A DNA stretch of 64,000 nucleotides from Peribacillus asahii (GCF_003570725.1 NZ_QWVS01000033.1:20174-84173); one strand, 5' to 3'; shown: positions 35,580 to 45,402, counted from the stretch's first letter. Made by a program: numbers and translations. Notes: generated by a model not told the origin, from the letters alone.

Positions 35580-36953
35580 TTGAGTTCTGTCAATCAATTA
35601 AGAGTTTCGTTAGATCATTTACATGAAAATTTTCAAGAAGCATATCCAGGATTAACAAAGCAGGAGGCTATTGAAGAAGCGAACCGATGCCTTTATTGTT
35701 ATGATGCTCCATGTATCAATGCGTGTCCTACGGGAATTAATATCCCAAGTTTCATCAAAAAAATTGCTTCCGGCAATTTGAAAGGATCCGCTAAGGCTAT
35801 CATGGAGGCCAATCCGATTGGAGCAAGCTGCGCGCGTGTTTGTCCGACGGAGGAATTATGTGAAGGAGCCTGTGTTCTGAATCATTCTACTAAACCGATT
35901 AGGATTGGAAATCTACAGCGTTATGCAACAGATTGGGCGATAAAAAACGAGCAGGTTTTATTCGAAGCAGGGAAGAGGAACGGAAAGACCGTCGCAATTG
36001 TTGGAGGAGGGCCAGCTGGTTTAGCTGCCGCAAGAGAACTTGCTCGATTAGGATATGAGGTTACGATTTTTGAAGCGGAAGAAAAGGCTGGAGGATTAAA
36101 TACGTACGGAATTGTTTCTTTTAGACTTCCGAAAGAAGTTTCCTATTGGGAAGTGAATCAAGTCAAAAGCTTACATGTGAATATTCGAACAAGCACGAGG
36201 GTTGGTCAGGATATATCTGTAGATGAAATTATGAACGAACATGACATGGTTCTCCTGGCAATTGGCATGTCGAAGGTGCCGGATATCGGGATAAGTGGGG
36301 AAGAGCTGTCGGGAGTTTACGATGCAATCGAATTTGTGAAAGAAACGAAAACGAAGCCTATTTCCAATCGATTGCTTGGAAAGCGAGTTGCGGTAATTGG
36401 AGCAGGAAATACAGCGATTGATGCAGCGACATGTTCCGTCCGTTTAGGTGCAGACAATGTGAAAATTTTATACCGACGTACAATGAGTGAGATGACAGCC
36501 TATGAGTTTGAGTATGAATTTGCGAAACAAGATGGAGTGGAATTTAGATGGCTGACCGCTCCGAAACGAATCATAGGTGATGAAGAAGGCAATGTGAAAG
36601 CAATCGAATGTATCAAAATGGCATTAGGCGAACAAGGAGAAGATGGCCGCTGCCGTCCTGTACCGATTGAAGGATCCGAATTTACATTGGAAGTCGATGC
36701 AGTTATCAAAGCTATCGGTCAATCAAGATATGTCGAGCTGATTGAACAATTCGAATTAGAACATATGGATGGAGTCGTAAAAATTGATCCGGGTACTTTT
36801 CAAACATCCAATAAAAAAGTATTTGCCTGCGGGGATGTGATTTTTGGAAAAGGCCAGGGAGAGGCGATGGTCGTATCTGCTGCACAGCAAGGGAAAGAGA
36901 GTGCCTACGCCATTCATCAAGTATTGTCAAATCCAGTATCTGAACTTGCATAA
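35580..36953 (+). CDS. preT: NAD-dependent dihydropyrimidine dehydrogenase subunit PreT
   Basis: 457 residues, glutamate-synthase beta-type. The N-terminal iron-sulfur cluster cysteines are C37, C40, C45 and C49 (CLYCYDAPCINACP), with a second set in ASCARVCPTEELCEGAC. FAD binding is at VAIVGGGPAGLAAA and NADH binding at VAVIGAGNTAIDAA. PreT feeds electrons from NADH to PreA. It starts with TTG at 35580, nine bases after AAAGGGGG. Length is slightly longer than E. coli PreT. Confidence 0.93.
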   Translation: MSSVNQLRVSLDHLHENFQEAYPGLTKQEAIEEANRCLYCYDAPCINACPTGINIPSFIKKIASGNLKGSAKAIMEANPIGASCARVCPTEELCEGACVLNHSTKPIRIGNLQRYATDWAIKNEQVLFEAGKRNGKTVAIVGGGPAGLAAARELARLGYEVTIFEAEEKAGGLNTYGIVSFRLPKEVSYWEVNQVKSLHVNIRTSTRVGQDISVDEIMNEHDMVLLAIGMSKVPDIGISGEELSGVYDAIEFVKETKTKPISNRLLGKRVAVIGAGNTAIDAATCSVRLGADNVKILYRRTMSEMTAYEFEYEFAKQDGVEFRWLTAPKRIIGDEEGNVKAIECIKMALGEQGEDGRCRPVPIEGSEFTLEVDAVIKAIGQSRYVELIEQFELEHMDGVVKIDPGTFQTSNKKVFACGDVIFGKGQGEAMVVSAAQQGKESAYAIHQVLSNPVSELA

Positions 36954-36975
36954 GAAAATGAGGGAGGGAAAAGTC

Positions 36976-38262
36976 ATGGCAGAGTTACGTATTAATTTAG
37001 CGGGAATTGAATCACCGAATCCATTTTGGTTGGCTTCTGCTCCTCCAACAAATTCAGGGTATCAAGTTCAACGTGCTTTTGAAGCTGGTTGGGGGGGCGC
37101 TGTTTGGAAGACGTTAGGGGATCCAATCCTAAATGTTTCATCGAGATTTGCTGCCGTTCATTTTAACGGTCAAAAGGTGGCTGGATTTAATAATATTGAA
37201 TTAATTACGGATCGTCCGCTAGAAGTGAACTTAAGGGAAATATACGAAACAAAGAAGCGATTTCCGAATCATGCAATCATTGCCTCTTTGATGGTCGAAC
37301 CGAAGCAAGAGAAATGGCATGAAATTGTGAAACGAGTAGAAGATGTAGGTGTGGATGGTCTGGAATTGAATTTTGGATGTCCGCATGGAATGGCAGAAAG
37401 AGGAATGGGAGCTGCCTCAGGTCAAGTGCCGGAATTAGTAGAAAAACAAACCTATTGGGCAAAGGAAATGGCGAAAACCCCAGTAATCGTCAAGCTGACC
37501 CCTAATATAACGGATATTACCGTTACAGCGGAAGCGGCGGTAAATGGCGGTGCAGATGCGATTAGTATGATTAATACGATTAACAGTTTGGCCGGTGTTG
37601 ACATTGATACATGGAATACAATTCCTCATGTTGCCGGTAAAGGAGCTCATGGAGGCTACTGCGGACCAGCGGTTAAACCGATTGCCTTGAATATGGTAGG
37701 AGAGTGTGCTCGAAACTCGAGAATTAACGTTCCAATTTCTGGAATTGGAGGAATCTCGAATTGGAAAGATGCCGTCGAATTTATGTTAATGGGCGCAACG
37801 GGTGTGCAAGTTTGTACAGCGGCTATGCATCATGGATTTAGAATTGTGGAGGATATGATTGACGGATTAAATAATTACTTAGATGAAAAAGGTTTAACTT
37901 CCGTCATGGATTTAGTTGGGAAATCTGTTCCTAAATATTCGGATTGGGGTGAACTTGATCTCAACTATAAAGTCGTAGCTAGAATTAACAATGACGTATG
38001 CATTAAGTGTAATAAATGCCATATTTCATGTGAAGATACGTCGCATCAATGTATCGATTTATTAAAGGATGCGAATGGAAACAGTCAGTTAAAGGTAAGA
38101 GAAGAAGACTGCGTTGGCTGTAATTTATGCTCGATTGTCTGTCCGGTTGAAGGGGCAATTGAAATGCTGGAGGTTCCGAGTGAACTGCCGCCTATGACAT
38201 GGAATGAACATCAAGCGGTGATTGGAGCTGCTTCCGGTGCTATTGATCCCGTCGCTAAGTAA
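36976..38262 (+). CDS. preA: NAD-dependent dihydropyrimidine dehydrogenase subunit PreA
   Basis: 428 residues. An FMN-binding TIM barrel of the dihydroorotate dehydrogenase type (LASAPPTNSGYQV, NFGCPHGMAERGMG, GIGGISNWKDAVEF) is followed by two 4Fe-4S clusters near the C-terminus (CIKCNKCHISC and CVGCNLCSIVCP). It reduces uracil and thymine to the dihydro forms. ATG at 36976 has AGGGAGGG upstream; the frame runs farther upstream into preT, but that part is not translated separately. It lies 22 bases after preT. Confidence 0.95.
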   Translation: MAELRINLAGIESPNPFWLASAPPTNSGYQVQRAFEAGWGGAVWKTLGDPILNVSSRFAAVHFNGQKVAGFNNIELITDRPLEVNLREIYETKKRFPNHAIIASLMVEPKQEKWHEIVKRVEDVGVDGLELNFGCPHGMAERGMGAASGQVPELVEKQTYWAKEMAKTPVIVKLTPNITDITVTAEAAVNGGADAISMINTINSLAGVDIDTWNTIPHVAGKGAHGGYCGPAVKPIALNMVGECARNSRINVPISGIGGISNWKDAVEFMLMGATGVQVCTAAMHHGFRIVEDMIDGLNNYLDEKGLTSVMDLVGKSVPKYSDWGELDLNYKVVARINNDVCIKCNKCHISCEDTSHQCIDLLKDANGNSQLKVREEDCVGCNLCSIVCPVEGAIEMLEVPSELPPMTWNEHQAVIGAASGAIDPVAK

Positions 38263-38352
38263 ATAGTATAGGTCTATATTATCGGTTGAAAGAGTTAGAG
38301 TTTCTTATATAAAAATAAAACTGAAAATTCAAAAAAGAGGAGAGGTGTCGCC

Positions 38353-39825
38353 ATGAAAAAGAATAGTAATTATTTAAAATCTCCTGATTTGCTTCCTATT
38401 TCTTATAGTGACAGAAATATAAGTGCCTTTGGATTTTCAGTGATTTGGGTCGGTATGGCTATTGTGTTAGCAGCCTTTGCTATTGGCGGTGCTGCTATAA
38501 TCAATTTGCCACTTCCAATCGTTATCCTTGCCACTCTAGTTGGGTCTATTACAATCGGAATTTTTATGACAATTATCGGTGATATAGGAGTTGAACATGG
38601 TCTTTCCTTCCCTGTTTATATGAGAGCTCCATTTGGAACGATTGGTACGCATATTCCATCTATTATACGTGGAGTAACGGCCGCTTGTTGGTTTGGGATT
38701 AACACCTATTTTGGATCAACAGCTATCAATGGAATTTTAAACTTACTATTCGGTTTTGATAATTGGTTTATTTGCTTTCTGTTTTTTGCAGCTGCTCAGT
38801 TGATTAATACATCACTAGGGATTAAATCGATTGAACGCTTTGCCGATTTGGCTGCACCAGTTATCATTATCATTTCTTGCTGGATGTATATTGCTTTAGC
38901 TGATAATGCAACAGGGCAAGGAAAAGATATTTGGGCATGGGTGGAAAGCCCAGTAACAGGTGCTGCTGCGTTTACAGCATTTATGGTAGTCGTGATGGCA
39001 AATATGGGATTCTGGGCTACGCTTGCAGCGGATATGCCTTCCTTATCTAGATTTTTTAAAGCACCTAAAAATGAAAGAAACTGGTTTAAACGAAATAAAA
39101 CGCAACTAGTTGGTTCAATTATTGTTATGCCAATTGTGAACACATTTATGGTTGTCATTGGTGCCGTTTGTTATATGGCGGTATCAACCGCTGATCCTGT
39201 CGTCGCTCTACAAGAAGCTGCAAATGGATTTATACTAGGAATCTTGCTGCTTATGATTGTATTAGCACAATGGTCGACAAATACTTCAGCCAATGTCATT
39301 CCTGCCGCGACGATCTTCTCCAATGTAGGCGGGCCAAAGGTTCCATTTTGGGTAGGTGTTATTATTGCTGGAATTATCGGTATACTTGCTCAACCTTGGA
39401 GTCTATTTGATATTCTTAATTCTGCTTTGCTCGTTATTGGAGGCATCTTAACCGCTATTGTTGGTATTTTATTTGCAGACTATTATTTGCTTCGAAAAAG
39501 ACGTGTTAATGTGCACGATCTTTATGAAGTAGACGGACAGTTTAAATATATGAAAGGATTTAACTGGGCCGGAATGATTGCATGGATTATCGGAGGAGTC
39601 ATCGCTAATTTATTACCAGCTTATTCTTCTTTAGTTGGGTTTGCCGTTGGAGCTATTGTTTATTATGTTTTAGCTAAGTATTGGTGGTTTAAAAAATATC
39701 CGCAAGCGGAGATTGAAGAGCCTAATGATGAAAAATATTTAGGCATAACAGTTGGGCGTGATTGGGAAATTGAGGTGGAGCCAGAAACGGTGACGGCACC
39801 TCAAGTTGTGAATGAAAAATTGTAG
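38353..39825 (+). CDS. NCS1 family nucleobase:cation symporter
   Basis: 490 residues, about 12 membrane helices. The early motif SDRNISAFGFSVIWVGMA and VYMRAPFGTIG fit the nucleobase/hydantoin NCS1 family (Mhp1, PucI, PyrP-like), and a cytoplasmic C-terminal tail is present. The operon context suggests uracil, thymine, dihydropyrimidine or hydantoin uptake with sodium or proton. GAGGAGAGG precedes the ATG. Substrate inferred. Confidence 0.88.
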   Translation: MKKNSNYLKSPDLLPISYSDRNISAFGFSVIWVGMAIVLAAFAIGGAAIINLPLPIVILATLVGSITIGIFMTIIGDIGVEHGLSFPVYMRAPFGTIGTHIPSIIRGVTAACWFGINTYFGSTAINGILNLLFGFDNWFICFLFFAAAQLINTSLGIKSIERFADLAAPVIIIISCWMYIALADNATGQGKDIWAWVESPVTGAAAFTAFMVVVMANMGFWATLAADMPSLSRFFKAPKNERNWFKRNKTQLVGSIIVMPIVNTFMVVIGAVCYMAVSTADPVVALQEAANGFILGILLLMIVLAQWSTNTSANVIPAATIFSNVGGPKVPFWVGVIIAGIIGILAQPWSLFDILNSALLVIGGILTAIVGILFADYYLLRKRRVNVHDLYEVDGQFKYMKGFNWAGMIAWIIGGVIANLLPAYSSLVGFAVGAIVYYVLAKYWWFKKYPQAEIEEPNDEKYLGITVGRDWEIEVEPETVTAPQVVNEKL

Positions 39826-39847
39826 ATGTACGGAAGGGGGAGGCTGT

Positions 39848-40084
39848 ATGTCAGAGTATCAAGAATATGTAAAAGAACGAGATCAAATAGATTTCCTTAT
39901 CCAAAATGGGTATAGGGTTAAGTATATTACCGAGAATTTGGATGGTGCTTTAGTAGAATTTGAAAAGAGTGAGAACTCATCTGAAAGAAAAAAGGAGATT
40001 CTAAACATTTTAACTCCTAATGCAAGAAAATATCTTTCTGCTAAGCTACTAGGACAACAAAAAGAAACTAACAGCGTTTTATAA
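39848..40084 (+). CDS. 78-residue protein of unknown function ending the pyrimidine operon
   Basis: A small charged protein (MSEYQEYVKERDQIDFLI...). A predicted helix, then a beta-rich middle (GYRVKYITENLDGALVEFE) and a helical end (EILNILTPNARKYL). It lies 22 bases after the permease with GGGGGAGG before the ATG, so it is translated as part of the operon; a terminator follows. No family is recognised. It could be a permease accessory, a sensor or a partner of PreT/PreA, none of which the sequence proves. Confidence 0.7.
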   Translation: MSEYQEYVKERDQIDFLIQNGYRVKYITENLDGALVEFEKSENSSERKKEILNILTPNARKYLSAKLLGQQKETNSVL

Positions 40085-40103
40085 CAAAGCTTTAAATATA
40101 AAG

Positions 40104-40141
40104 AAAAGGGAGCTCATATTATACAATATGGGCTCCCTTTT
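40104..40141. terminator. bidirectional terminator between the pyrimidine operon and lysE
   Basis: 17-base arms AAAAGGGAGCTCATATT / AATATGGGCTCCCTTTT with a 4-base loop and poly-A/T sides. Confidence 0.9.
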
Positions 40142-40226
40142 CTTTGATTTTATTGTAGTGAGTAAATTCATCCTTGTCCTGTATAGTCGCTATCAACTTT
40201 GAATTTGGAGTGCTAATAAACGAAAT

Positions 40227-40856
40227 TTAAATCCCTGTTTTAACACCAAAACCTACTAAAATTAAGCCAGTTGATTTTTGGAATACGTTCTGGAATTTGG
40301 AGTTATTCAACCATTTTTTTGCGTAATCAATTACATAAACAAGGGTTAGAAACCACAATACAGCAAGTAAAGTAAGGATTAATGCTAATACAATCAATTG
40401 CTGATTTACATTTCCGTTCAAATCGATAAATTGAGGCATGACAGTTATATAAACCAAAACAGTCTTTGGATTAAGAACATTACTAAGTAATGCTTGCATA
40501 AAGGACTCTGTATTATGCCGACCTGAAGAATTAGTAGGTGCATTCGCTTGTGCTTGAATTTCCTCTAAAGAAAACACACTTTTAGCAAAAAAACTTTTTA
40601 TACCCAAATAAATTAAGTAAGCAGCTCCCAAATATTTGATTGTACTAAAGAGAATTACAGACTTTGCAATGACAACAGATAATCCAAGAATAGCAATAAG
40701 TGTCCAAAAAGAAAGTCCTGTTGCCATTCCGAGAACCGTATAACGTCCAGCTTTTGGACCATAGCGGAGTGTGTTTTTCACCAAGAGCATAGTATCTGCT
40801 CCTGGTATAACAACCATCATTGCAGCAATTGAAATGTATGTTAGTAAGCTATCCAT
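40227..40856 (-). CDS. LysE family amino acid exporter
   Basis: 209 residues, six hydrophobic segments. The family motif is in VVIPGADTMLLVKNTLRYGPKAG at the N-terminus, and LNPKTVLVYITVMPQFID is the second conserved block. LysE/RhtB proteins export amino acids or related metabolites. It is divergent from a TrmB-type regulator, the same pairing as the TauE/SafE exporter at 10143. The substrate is unknown. Confidence 0.87.
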   Translation of the reverse strand: MDSLLTYISIAAMMVVIPGADTMLLVKNTLRYGPKAGRYTVLGMATGLSFWTLIAILGLSVVIAKSVILFSTIKYLGAAYLIYLGIKSFFAKSVFSLEEIQAQANAPTNSSGRHNTESFMQALLSNVLNPKTVLVYITVMPQFIDLNGNVNQQLIVLALILTLLAVLWFLTLVYVIDYAKKWLNNSKFQNVFQKSTGLILVGFGVKTGI

Positions 40857-40880
40857 GTTACTTCTCCCTTCTCTTTCTAA

Positions 40881-40978
40881 TAGTGACTACCAAAGTAACT
40901 ACTTATGTGAGTATATCAGAAGCAGTTGGAAACAATCAACAGATTTTGATAAAATATCAGTTACTAAGGTAGCGACTA
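40881..40978. promoter_or_regulatory. TAGTNACTA operator sites between lysE and its TrmB regulator
   Basis: TAGTGACTA at 40881 with a decayed partner at 40896 (15 bases between starts, as at 10101/10116), and CAGTTACTA at 40958 with TAGCGACTA at 40970. All are one to three changes from the 9-mer TAGTNACTA of the palindrome at 10099-10126. One pair flanks each promoter. Confidence 0.65.
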
Positions 40979-40997
40979 ATATTATGTTGGAGGGTTT

Positions 40998-41825
40998 ATG
41001 AAAGAAGTCATTTTCGAAACATTAAAGAAGCTAAATTTTACCGAATATGAAGCGAAAGCATATCTTACCTTATTGGAGGAATCTCCATTAACTGGATATG
41101 CAGTAGCGAAAAACTCTGGTGTACCACGTTCAAAAATATATGAAGTTCTAGATAGTCTCACCGTACGAGGAGATATTTTGGTTAGTCCTGGAAACACGCC
41201 ACAGTATACCCCTGTTCCTGCAAAGGAGCTAATTAAAAACCGCCGAAGGGAAGCGGAAGAGAATTTCGAACTGGCAGAAAAATCATTAGCGGAGTTCGAA
41301 CGTTCTGCAAATGACCGTGAAAATATCTGGAATATCACGGGACGCAATGAAATACTCGATAAGGTAAAAGAGTGTATATTATCTGCAAAAAAAAGAATTC
41401 TCTTAGAGATCTGGAAAGAAGAATTCAAGGAATTGGAGTCTGAACTAAGACAGGCAGAAAAAAGAGGAGTCAACGTAACAATTATTGCTTATGGGGAAAT
41501 CGACTCTGATTTTGCGAATGTTTACCTTCATTATATGGGTCATGAAATTACAGAAGAGTATGGTGGACGATGGATCGTTATTAGTGCAGATGATTCAGAA
41601 GTAGTAGCAGGTATTGTCTCACTGGGGAAAGATAGCCGTGCAGCATGGACAAGGCATGTAGGTTTAGTAATGCCAATTACAGAAGTTATGATTCATGATT
41701 TGTATCTCATGGAAGTCATGGAGAGACATAGAGACCTTTTAGAAGAAAGTTTTGGGGAAAACCTCGTGAATCTACGCCGTAAATTTTCCATTCACCCAGA
41801 TTTTAAAAAACATTATGTAAAATAA
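40998..41825 (+). CDS. TrmB family transcriptional regulator (next to lysE)
   Basis: 275 residues. The winged helix opens ETLKKLNFTEYEAKAYLTLL, then SGVPRSKIYEVLDSL, very near in the recognition segment to the regulator at 9247 (GIPRARVYDVLGNL), followed by a coiled stretch (REAEENFELAEKSLAEFER) and a PLD-like effector domain around AKKRILLEIWKEE. GGAGGG precedes the ATG by five bases. It probably regulates lysE and itself through the four operator 9-mers. Confidence 0.87.
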   Translation: MKEVIFETLKKLNFTEYEAKAYLTLLEESPLTGYAVAKNSGVPRSKIYEVLDSLTVRGDILVSPGNTPQYTPVPAKELIKNRRREAEENFELAEKSLAEFERSANDRENIWNITGRNEILDKVKECILSAKKRILLEIWKEEFKELESELRQAEKRGVNVTIIAYGEIDSDFANVYLHYMGHEITEEYGGRWIVISADDSEVVAGIVSLGKDSRAAWTRHVGLVMPITEVMIHDLYLMEVMERHRDLLEESFGENLVNLRRKFSIHPDFKKHYVK

Positions 41826-42206
41826 ATTTGTACTATTGTTTGTTTTATACAAAATAAGAAGAATAGCATTTCTTCATAGTAAATAGACTGTTCTTCTTTA
41901 ATGGATGCTTACCTTCAATAAAGATTGATATATATAATGCTTAGAGCTATATGCTCAAAGCATTTTTCTTTGCTGATTTACTTTCCTAATTCCCTGCTAA
42001 TTTTTAGGAGAAAGGCACCGTTAATTCGAGTTTTGTACTTCAAAACCGAATTCGAGAGGTATATAGGCATTTCCTTACTTGATAAATGGGTTTTTCGCAG
42101 CAATATTCAACAACTTTTTGAATGTTATCGAACAGAACTAATTTGTAGGGAAATAATGGATGATAAATGTTATAGTATGTATACATCCTATATAAGGAGG
42201 TAAAGT
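41826..42206. other. intergenic region between the TrmB gene and coiA
   Basis: About 380 bases. A weak hairpin ATGCTT...AAGCAT at 41938-41963 followed by TTTTTC could end the regulator transcript. A 92-codon open frame inside has no ribosome site and an odd composition and is not accepted. No transposase or attachment repeat is seen at this edge of the island. Confidence 0.4.
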
Positions 42207-43418
42207 ATGCTAACTGCGAAAAGCCGCGATGGGACGTTAATCACCTTGCCGGAAATACTTACAGCGAACATGCTCGCTTTGATTAAGGCATCCGCTCCCT
42301 ACTATTGTCCTTGCTGTGCAACGGAGCTTGTCATTAAAGCGGGAGCTATGAAAATCCCTCATTTTGCCCACAAAAGTAACACCTCTTGTCATGCCTCATC
42401 AGAACCTGAGTCTCCCTATCATTTACTTGCGAAACGACAACTTTTTTCTTGGTTGAAGGAGCATGGTTATCAAGCAGAATTAGAAGCGTACTTGCCGGCT
42501 ATTAAGAAGCGGGCGGATATTCTAGTAAAGGTTGAAGAACAAACATACGCCTTCGAATTTCAGTGCTCAACGATTAGCGAAGCTGTATTTATCGAACGAA
42601 CAGAATCCTATAAAAGCATCGATATTATGCCAATTTGGATTTTAGCAGCGAAAAATATGAAAAGAATTGATGTTCAAGAGTTTCGACTATCCGCTTTTCA
42701 ATGGCTGTTTGTAACAGGGGGCAGTGCCTATCCTTTTTTATGGACGTATTGTCCGGAGCGTAATCAATTATTTGCCCTTAAAGGAATCACGCCTTTTTCT
42801 CCTGCAACGGTGTTTGCAGAAATGACCGCTGCTCCGTTACAGTTTCTTTCACCTAAACACCTTATTCCTCGAATTCATGAACAGTTCCCATTTATTACAC
42901 TATGGCGTTATAAACGGAAAAGCTGGTGCCTGCATCGAGCAAAAACGGCTAATCTACACGATTCACTTTTTCTCGCTTTATATAGAAATCGTTTAACCGC
43001 GGCAACATTGCCTATTGAAGTCGGAATTCCAGTGAAAGGCATGACGCTGATTAAGACGGCAGCGATTGAATGGCAAGCCTGGCTCTATTTAGATGTTTTG
43101 CATAAAAGGGAAGTAGGGCAATTCGTGCAATTACGAACGTTTCTGCAGTCTTTTCAAAAAAGAGTCGCGAAAGGTGTGATTGCATTAAGGACATTACCGC
43201 TATTAAAGCGTGATGCGTTGCATCCTGTTTATGAATACATCTCCTTTTTAGTACAAGCAGGTTATTTAACAGAGACGACAGCAGGCTGTTATAAGCTAAC
43301 GAAAGAAATCACCATTCCCAAAACGATGATGGAACAGGAAGAGTTGGAAAAGATGTTCTATCATGAGTATAAATGGATGCTTGAGAAGAACAATATCATT
43401 TATAATGAAAAAGCTTGA
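42207..43418 (+). CDS. coiA: CoiA, competence-associated protein
   Basis: 403 residues. The N-terminal zinc-ribbon-like PYYCPCCATELVIKAGAMKIPHFAHK and the nuclease-like core (KKRADILVKVEEQTYAFEFQCS, with D and E-x-Q) are typical of CoiA, which acts in transformation and promotes recombination of incoming DNA. AAGGAGG precedes the ATG. In B. subtilis it follows mecA directly. It leads to pepF after 127 bases. Confidence 0.93.
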   Translation: MLTAKSRDGTLITLPEILTANMLALIKASAPYYCPCCATELVIKAGAMKIPHFAHKSNTSCHASSEPESPYHLLAKRQLFSWLKEHGYQAELEAYLPAIKKRADILVKVEEQTYAFEFQCSTISEAVFIERTESYKSIDIMPIWILAAKNMKRIDVQEFRLSAFQWLFVTGGSAYPFLWTYCPERNQLFALKGITPFSPATVFAEMTAAPLQFLSPKHLIPRIHEQFPFITLWRYKRKSWCLHRAKTANLHDSLFLALYRNRLTAATLPIEVGIPVKGMTLIKTAAIEWQAWLYLDVLHKREVGQFVQLRTFLQSFQKRVAKGVIALRTLPLLKRDALHPVYEYISFLVQAGYLTETTAGCYKLTKEITIPKTMMEQEELEKMFYHEYKWMLEKNNIIYNEKA

Positions 43419-43545
43419 TCTACTTCGTGTCATAAGGGCATAAGAGCAGGAGTTTCCTAGTGAATGAAGAAATAGTTAGTATGGAGAAGCTATACATGAT
43501 CAAGGATCCATATCGAGGAAGTACTTTTGAATGGAGGAATGTGAA

Positions 43546-45351
43546 ATGACAAAGAATACATTACCATCACGCCAAGATATTGCGGTTGAGGATACATGGA
43601 GACTTGAGGATATTTTTGCATCAGATCAGGATTGGGAAGCGGCTTACCAGGAAGTAAAAGAAGAACTGAAGAAAGCGAATCAATTCCAAGGCAAGTTAGG
43701 CGAAAGTGCAGACCAATTATATAATGCGCTGCAATTTCAAGATAATGTGTTAGAGAAGCTAGGAAAAGTCTATGCGTATTCCCATATGCGTTATGATCAA
43801 GATACAACGAACTCTCTTTATCAGGGGTTTGATGATCGAGCGAAAAATTTATATGCACAAGCATCCAGTGCATTTGCTTATATTGTACCTGAACTGTTAA
43901 GCATCGAGGAAAGCACAATTTCTCAGTTTATGGCTGAAAAGAGTGAATTGAAATTATATGAACATGCGATTGAGGAAATTAATTTACAACGTCCGCATGT
44001 GTTATCTGCGACAGAGGAGGCATTGTTAGCTCAAGCTTCAGAAGTGTTTGATGCCTCTAGTAATACGTTTGGAATGTTAAATAATGCCGATTTGAAATTC
44101 CCAACGATTAAAGATGAAGAAGGCAATGATGTAGAGATTACGCATGGCCGCTATATTCGCTTTTTAGAAAGTACGGATCGTCGTGTTCGTCAGGACGCTT
44201 TTGAAGGAGTATATAGCACGTATGGCAAGTTCCGTAATACATTTGCGAGCACGCTGGCTGGGCAAGTGAAAAGCCAAAACTTTAATGCATCTGTTCGTAA
44301 ATATGACAATGCCCGTCAAGCAGCTCTAAGCAATAATAATATTCCAGAAGCGGTTTATGATAATCTAGTGGAAACAGTGAATGAGCATCTTCCTTTACTA
44401 CACCGCTATTTAGATTTACGCAAGAAAGTTCTAAAGCTTGATGAACTTCATATGTACGATTTATTTACGCCGCTTGTACAAGAAGTGAAGATGGAAGTAA
44501 CGTATGAAGAAGCGAAAGACTATGTTTTAAAAGGTCTTGCGCCGCTTGGTGAAGATTATTTACAAGTTCTAAAAGAAGGATTTGAAAATCGTTGGGTCGA
44601 TGTGCATGAGAATAAAGGAAAACGCAGCGGTGCGTATTCTTCAGGTACATATGGCACAAATCCGTATATTTTAATGAACTGGCAAAACAACGTGAATAAT
44701 CTATTTACCCTTGTTCATGAATTCGGTCATTCTGTTCATAGTTACTACACGCGTAAATATCAGCCATATCCGTATGGAAACTACTCAATTTTCGTAGCGG
44801 AAGTAGCTTCGACATGTAATGAGAACTTATTAAATGATTATTTATTAAATACAATTGAGGACGAGAAGAAGCGAATTTATTTATTAAATCATTATTTAGA
44901 AGGCTTCCGAGGCACACTATTCCGTCAAACAATGTTTGCAGAGTTTGAGCATACCATTCACGTAAAAGCTCAAAATGGTGAGGCATTAACAGCGGATATG
45001 CTTACGGAAGAGTACTATGCGTTAAATAAGAAGTATTTTGGCGATAACATGGTGATTGATGAAGAAATTGGCTTAGAATGGGCGAGAATTCCGCATTTCT
45101 ATTATAATTATTATGTATATCAATATGCGACAGGTATTAGCGCGGCTACAGCATTAAGTAAACAAATTCTTGAAGAAGGGGAGCCTGCGGTTAAACGATA
45201 TATTGAATTCTTAAAATCAGGCAGCTCCGATTATCCGATTGAAGTATTGAAAAAAGCTGGAGTCGATATGACGCAAGCCGAGCCAGTTCGTGAAGCATTA
45301 AAAGTGTTTGAAGAGAAATTAAATGAATTAGAATCACTTTTATTAAAATAA
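43546..45351 (+). CDS. pepF: oligoendopeptidase F
   Basis: 601 residues, M3B family. The zinc site H391-E392-x2-H395 is in TLVHEFGHSVHS, with the third ligand Glu in SIFVAEVASTCNENLL. PepF degrades short peptides in the cytosol. ATG at 43546 is chosen because GGAGGAATGTGAA lies before it; the longer frame begins at 43531 with the ribosome site inside its first codons. The next terminator is shared with the convergent small membrane gene. Confidence 0.96.
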   Translation: MTKNTLPSRQDIAVEDTWRLEDIFASDQDWEAAYQEVKEELKKANQFQGKLGESADQLYNALQFQDNVLEKLGKVYAYSHMRYDQDTTNSLYQGFDDRAKNLYAQASSAFAYIVPELLSIEESTISQFMAEKSELKLYEHAIEEINLQRPHVLSATEEALLAQASEVFDASSNTFGMLNNADLKFPTIKDEEGNDVEITHGRYIRFLESTDRRVRQDAFEGVYSTYGKFRNTFASTLAGQVKSQNFNASVRKYDNARQAALSNNNIPEAVYDNLVETVNEHLPLLHRYLDLRKKVLKLDELHMYDLFTPLVQEVKMEVTYEEAKDYVLKGLAPLGEDYLQVLKEGFENRWVDVHENKGKRSGAYSSGTYGTNPYILMNWQNNVNNLFTLVHEFGHSVHSYYTRKYQPYPYGNYSIFVAEVASTCNENLLNDYLLNTIEDEKKRIYLLNHYLEGFRGTLFRQTMFAEFEHTIHVKAQNGEALTADMLTEEYYALNKKYFGDNMVIDEEIGLEWARIPHFYYNYYVYQYATGISAATALSKQILEEGEPAVKRYIEFLKSGSSDYPIEVLKKAGVDMTQAEPVREALKVFEEKLNELESLLLK

Positions 45352-45360
45352 AAACATAAA

Positions 45361-45400
45361 GCGAGGCCCTCTAGAACAAAAGGAGGGCCTCGTTTATTTT
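45361..45400. terminator. bidirectional terminator after pepF
   Basis: Arms CGAGGCCCTC/GAGGGCCTCG with an 11-base loop, T-rich on the plus side. Confidence 0.85.
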
Positions 45401-45402
45401 AG

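Noticed and set aside
41925..42203. 92-codon frame between the TrmB gene and coiA
   Set aside because: No ribosome site, overlaps a hairpin, and low-quality composition; the coiA ribosome site lies inside its end.
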